From the NCBI GenBank assembly GCA_017861495.1, contig JAGFXW010000160.1, positions 1-9,140 on the forward strand: a DNA stretch of 9,140 nucleotides. Reading direction: 5' to 3'. The first letter of the stretch is position 1. Each line of letters begins with the position of its first letter. Below, piece after piece: positions 7,257 to 9,140 of the stretch. This DNA is from Bacillota bacterium. GTDB taxonomy: Bacteria; Bacillota_C; Negativicutes; CTSoil-072. Both the position numbers and the translations under genes were made by a program. The notes below the pieces were generated by a model that did not search any database, had not been told where the DNA came from, and was given only the letters and a program-made list of their open reading frames with translations.

Positions 7257-7272
7257 TGGCATGCGAATTGCA
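7257..7272 (+). promoter_or_regulatory. Sigma-54 (-24/-12) promoter of the molybdoenzyme gene
   Basis: TGGCATGCGAATTGCA matches the sigma-54 consensus TGGCACG-N4-TTGCW with one base different. The invariant GG (7258-7259) and GC (7270-7271) are exactly ten bases apart. Transcription should start near 7283. The gene immediately to the left encodes a sigma-54 activator, and a candidate enhancer site lies at 7154-7182. Confidence 0.92.
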
Positions 7273-7283
7273 TGATAAAAAAT

Positions 7284-7406
7284 CAGGCGAAACAAACGAA
7301 CCGAATTGAAATCCGGGCTAAAAGCTATAACTTGCGTCAAGCAGGTCATCATAGTCGAGCTTTGGAAGCAAAGTTGGTAATCTGGGAACGCCTGAAGGGA
7401 GGCAAC
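7284..7406 (+). other. 5' leader of the molybdoenzyme mRNA
   Basis: About 120 untranslated bases lie between the predicted start of transcription and the ATG at 7407. AAAGCT (7321-7326) can pair with AGCTTT (7358-7363) around a small CTTG/CAAG hairpin (7331-7341). GCCT (7390-7393) can pair with AGGC (7400-7403), covering the second half of the ribosome binding site GGGAGG (7397-7402). I do not recognise a Moco or Tuco riboswitch, but cannot exclude one by eye. The in-frame ATG at 7272 lies upstream of the predicted transcript and is not a start. Confidence 0.4.
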
Positions 7407-9140
7407 ATGAGCAAGAATAACACAAGAAGGTATTCAAGTAAAAAAATCTGCCTGTTACTTTTGCCACCAGAACTGTGGAGTACTGGCTTACGTAAAGGAC
7501 GGCAAGGTGCTTGATATCGAAGGAGACCCTGAGTTTCCTACTAACCAGGGCGGATTATGCTGCCGGGGAAATATTGCAATGGATCATCTTGACCATCCGG
7601 CGAGAGTGAACTATCCTCTGAAACGGGTCGGCAAACGCGGTGCCGGCGAATGGCAAGAAATTTCCTGGGATCAGGCGTTGACGGAAATTGCTGAAAAACT
7701 TTCCAAGATTCGCGATGAATTCGGCGCGGAAGCCGTTGCTACGGCCGGTGGTACCCAACGGACCGATGACTGGGCTCGCCGGAGATTTATGAACCTGTTT
7801 GGCAGCCCTAACGGATTTCACAATTCGCATTTATGCTGGATCCCTACCTTTATGGTGGAGACGGCGATTTATGGCTGGTGTCCGTTTGACTTGGATTTAG
7901 GCAGCAGCCGTTGTTTGGTGTTATGGGGACAAAACCCAGGTGTGTCCGGTATGCCGGAAATTCACCATATCGTGGAACTGCAAGAAAAAGGGCTTAAACT
8001 GATCGTAATTGATCCTCGTTACTCGGAAACTGCTGCCAAAGCGGATATGTGGCTGCCGATTCGTCCTGGATCGGACTTGGCGCTAGCCTTGGCTTGGCTG
8101 CATGTCATTATTTATGAAGGACTGTTCGATCCCGAATTTACGGATGAATGGTGTGTTGGCTTCGGCGAATTGGCGGAACATGTCGCGGACTTCTCGCCAG
8201 AGTGGGCGGCGCCGCTGACTTGGTTGACTCCGGAACAAATCCGTGAGAGTGCCATGATGTACGCTTCCAATAAACCGGGGAATATCCAATGGGGGACTTC
8301 CATTGACCAAATCGGTAAACCGGCTGGCGCAGCGATGCATGCCCGTGCTTTGTTACGTGCTATCACCGGGAATCTGGATGCTCCTGGTTCGGACCTCTTG
8401 ACCGGTCCTAGTCTGGAGTATATCACTGACGAAGAAATGGAAGGCAATGAATTTCTGCCGGAAGAACAAAAAGCGAAACAGCTTGGTTCCGATAAATTTA
8501 AGATGGTTACCTGGCCGGGTTATAGTCTTATCGCTGAACAGACCAAACGAGTCTGGGGCAAGGCTCCCACGGCCGAGTGGATGTGTGAAGCTCATCCGCC
8601 CTCTGTTTTCCGGGCGATTTTGACGGAAAAACCGTATCCGGTGAAAGCGCTGTTGGTCTCGGCTACGAATCCGATCAACTCGTATGGCGAAACGAAGCTG
8701 ACAATGGAAGCGTTGAGAGCGGTAGATTTCATGGTTACCTGTGAATATTGGCTGACTCCGACCGCCATGCTCTCGGATTATGTGCTGCCGATCGCCGGCG
8801 CGTTGGAACGGCCGACGATCACCAGTTCTTACGGCTGCGCCGATTTCATGCTGGCGTCGCAGCGGGCCATCCAGCCGATGTATGAACGTCGTAACGACTT
8901 CAACTTCTGGCGTGATTTAGGCTGTAAAATGGGACAGGAAGAACACTGGCCGTGGAAAACGGTAGAAGAAGCCTATTTCCATAAAGTTGATCCGCTTGGT
9001 TATGGTGTCGAAAGTTATGATGAGTTCGTAGAGTCGTATCGTTTCCATTTCCCCGAGCGCGAATACCAGAAATACAAACGCATTGGTTTCGCTACTCCTT
9101 CCGGAAAAGTGGAATTGTACTCCAGTACTCTTGAAAAATT
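7407..9140 (+). CDS. Mo/W-bis-MGD oxidoreductase (acetylene hydratase / formate dehydrogenase superfamily), with an apparent frameshift near its start; 3' end outside the window
   Basis: The gene continues beyond base 9140. ATG 7407, with GGGAGG at 7397-7402, is in a frame that stops at 7514, while the body runs open in the next frame from 7411 to the end. Skipping one base, most simply in the A7 run at 7440-7446, joins them; numbering below assumes this. The protein then shows the 4Fe-4S site CYFCHQNC (Cys16, Cys19, Cys23) with Cys51, Arg53 in place of the usual Lys, RRFMNLFGSPN, a Cys143 metal ligand in HLCWIP, GQNPG, VIDPRYSETAAKADMWLPIRPGSD, KPYPVKALLVSATNPI, and ATPSGKVELYSS. About 577 residues are visible; the C-terminal cofactor-binding part is missing. 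No signal peptide is seen, so it is probably cytoplasmic. The overall pattern is closest, from memory, to acetylene hydratase-like proteins, but key catalytic residues differ. The substrate is unknown. Confidence 0.88.

Noticed and set aside
7425..7434. ATT at 7432 as a rare in-frame start for the molybdoenzyme, with AGAAGG before it
   Set aside because: The AGAAGG ends only one base before the ATT, too close to act, and ATT starts are very rare. The strong site and ATG at 7397-7409 fit much better with a frameshift.
7422..7446. Twin-arginine signal (TRRYSSK) at the molybdoenzyme N-terminus
   Set aside because: There is no hydrophobic segment after the arginines; the 4Fe-4S cysteines begin within eight residues. 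The RR may also vanish depending on where the frameshift lies.
7272..7514. An 80-codon frame starting at the ATG in the sigma-54 promoter
   Set aside because: Its start lies upstream of the predicted transcript start. The latter part is only the out-of-frame reading of the molybdoenzyme N-terminus.
7834..7836. Selenocysteine at the metal ligand position
   Set aside because: The codon is TGC (Cys), and the body frame has no in-frame TGA through base 9140.

Overview
The window looks like chromosomal DNA from an anaerobic, low-to-mid GC Firmicute. My best guess is a Negativicutes/Sporomusa-type acetogen or relative. The reasons are strong AGGAGG-type ribosome binding sites, GTG starts, AT-rich intergenic DNA with U-tract terminators, and an oxygen-sensitive molybdo/tungsto-enzyme. 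The lineage is inferred from gene style and is not proven.

Region 1 (1-4295) is a molybdenum cofactor (Moco) operon, all on the + strand: the 3' end of moeA, then moaA, a moaC-mobB fusion, a small MOSC-domain gene, mobA, and a DUF2064/TIGR04282-type nucleotidyl/glycosyltransferase-like gene. Gaps are 2-44 bases and the operon ends at a long hairpin terminator. It covers the first step of cofactor synthesis (MoaA/MoaC), metal insertion (MoeA) and the last, nucleotide-adding steps (MobA/MobB). moaD, moaE and moaB/mogA are not in view.

Region 2 (4296-6951) is an intergenic stretch of about 500 bases with a clear housekeeping promoter. It is followed by a 718-residue sigma-54 activator of AcoR type (GAF-like sensor, PAS, AAA+, Fis-type helix-turn-helix), and closed by a palindromic terminator.

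Region 3 (7021-9140) is a regulatory region with a textbook sigma-54 -24/-12 promoter. It leads into a large cytoplasmic Mo/W-bis-MGD oxidoreductase of the acetylene hydratase / formate dehydrogenase superfamily, which runs off the right edge. Its only good start codon is out of frame with the body, so a one-base frameshift lies in the first 14 codons.

The parts fit together as one unit. The same 15-base motif, CGTATCATTTTGACA, occurs over the -35 element of the activator's own promoter and about 120 bases upstream of the predicted transcription start of the molybdoenzyme. This predicts an activator that represses itself and switches on the molybdoenzyme through sigma-54, next to an operon that makes the enzyme's cofactor. 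The enzyme's active-site residues match neither formate dehydrogenase nor acetylene hydratase, so its substrate, and the signal sensed by the activator, are unknown.
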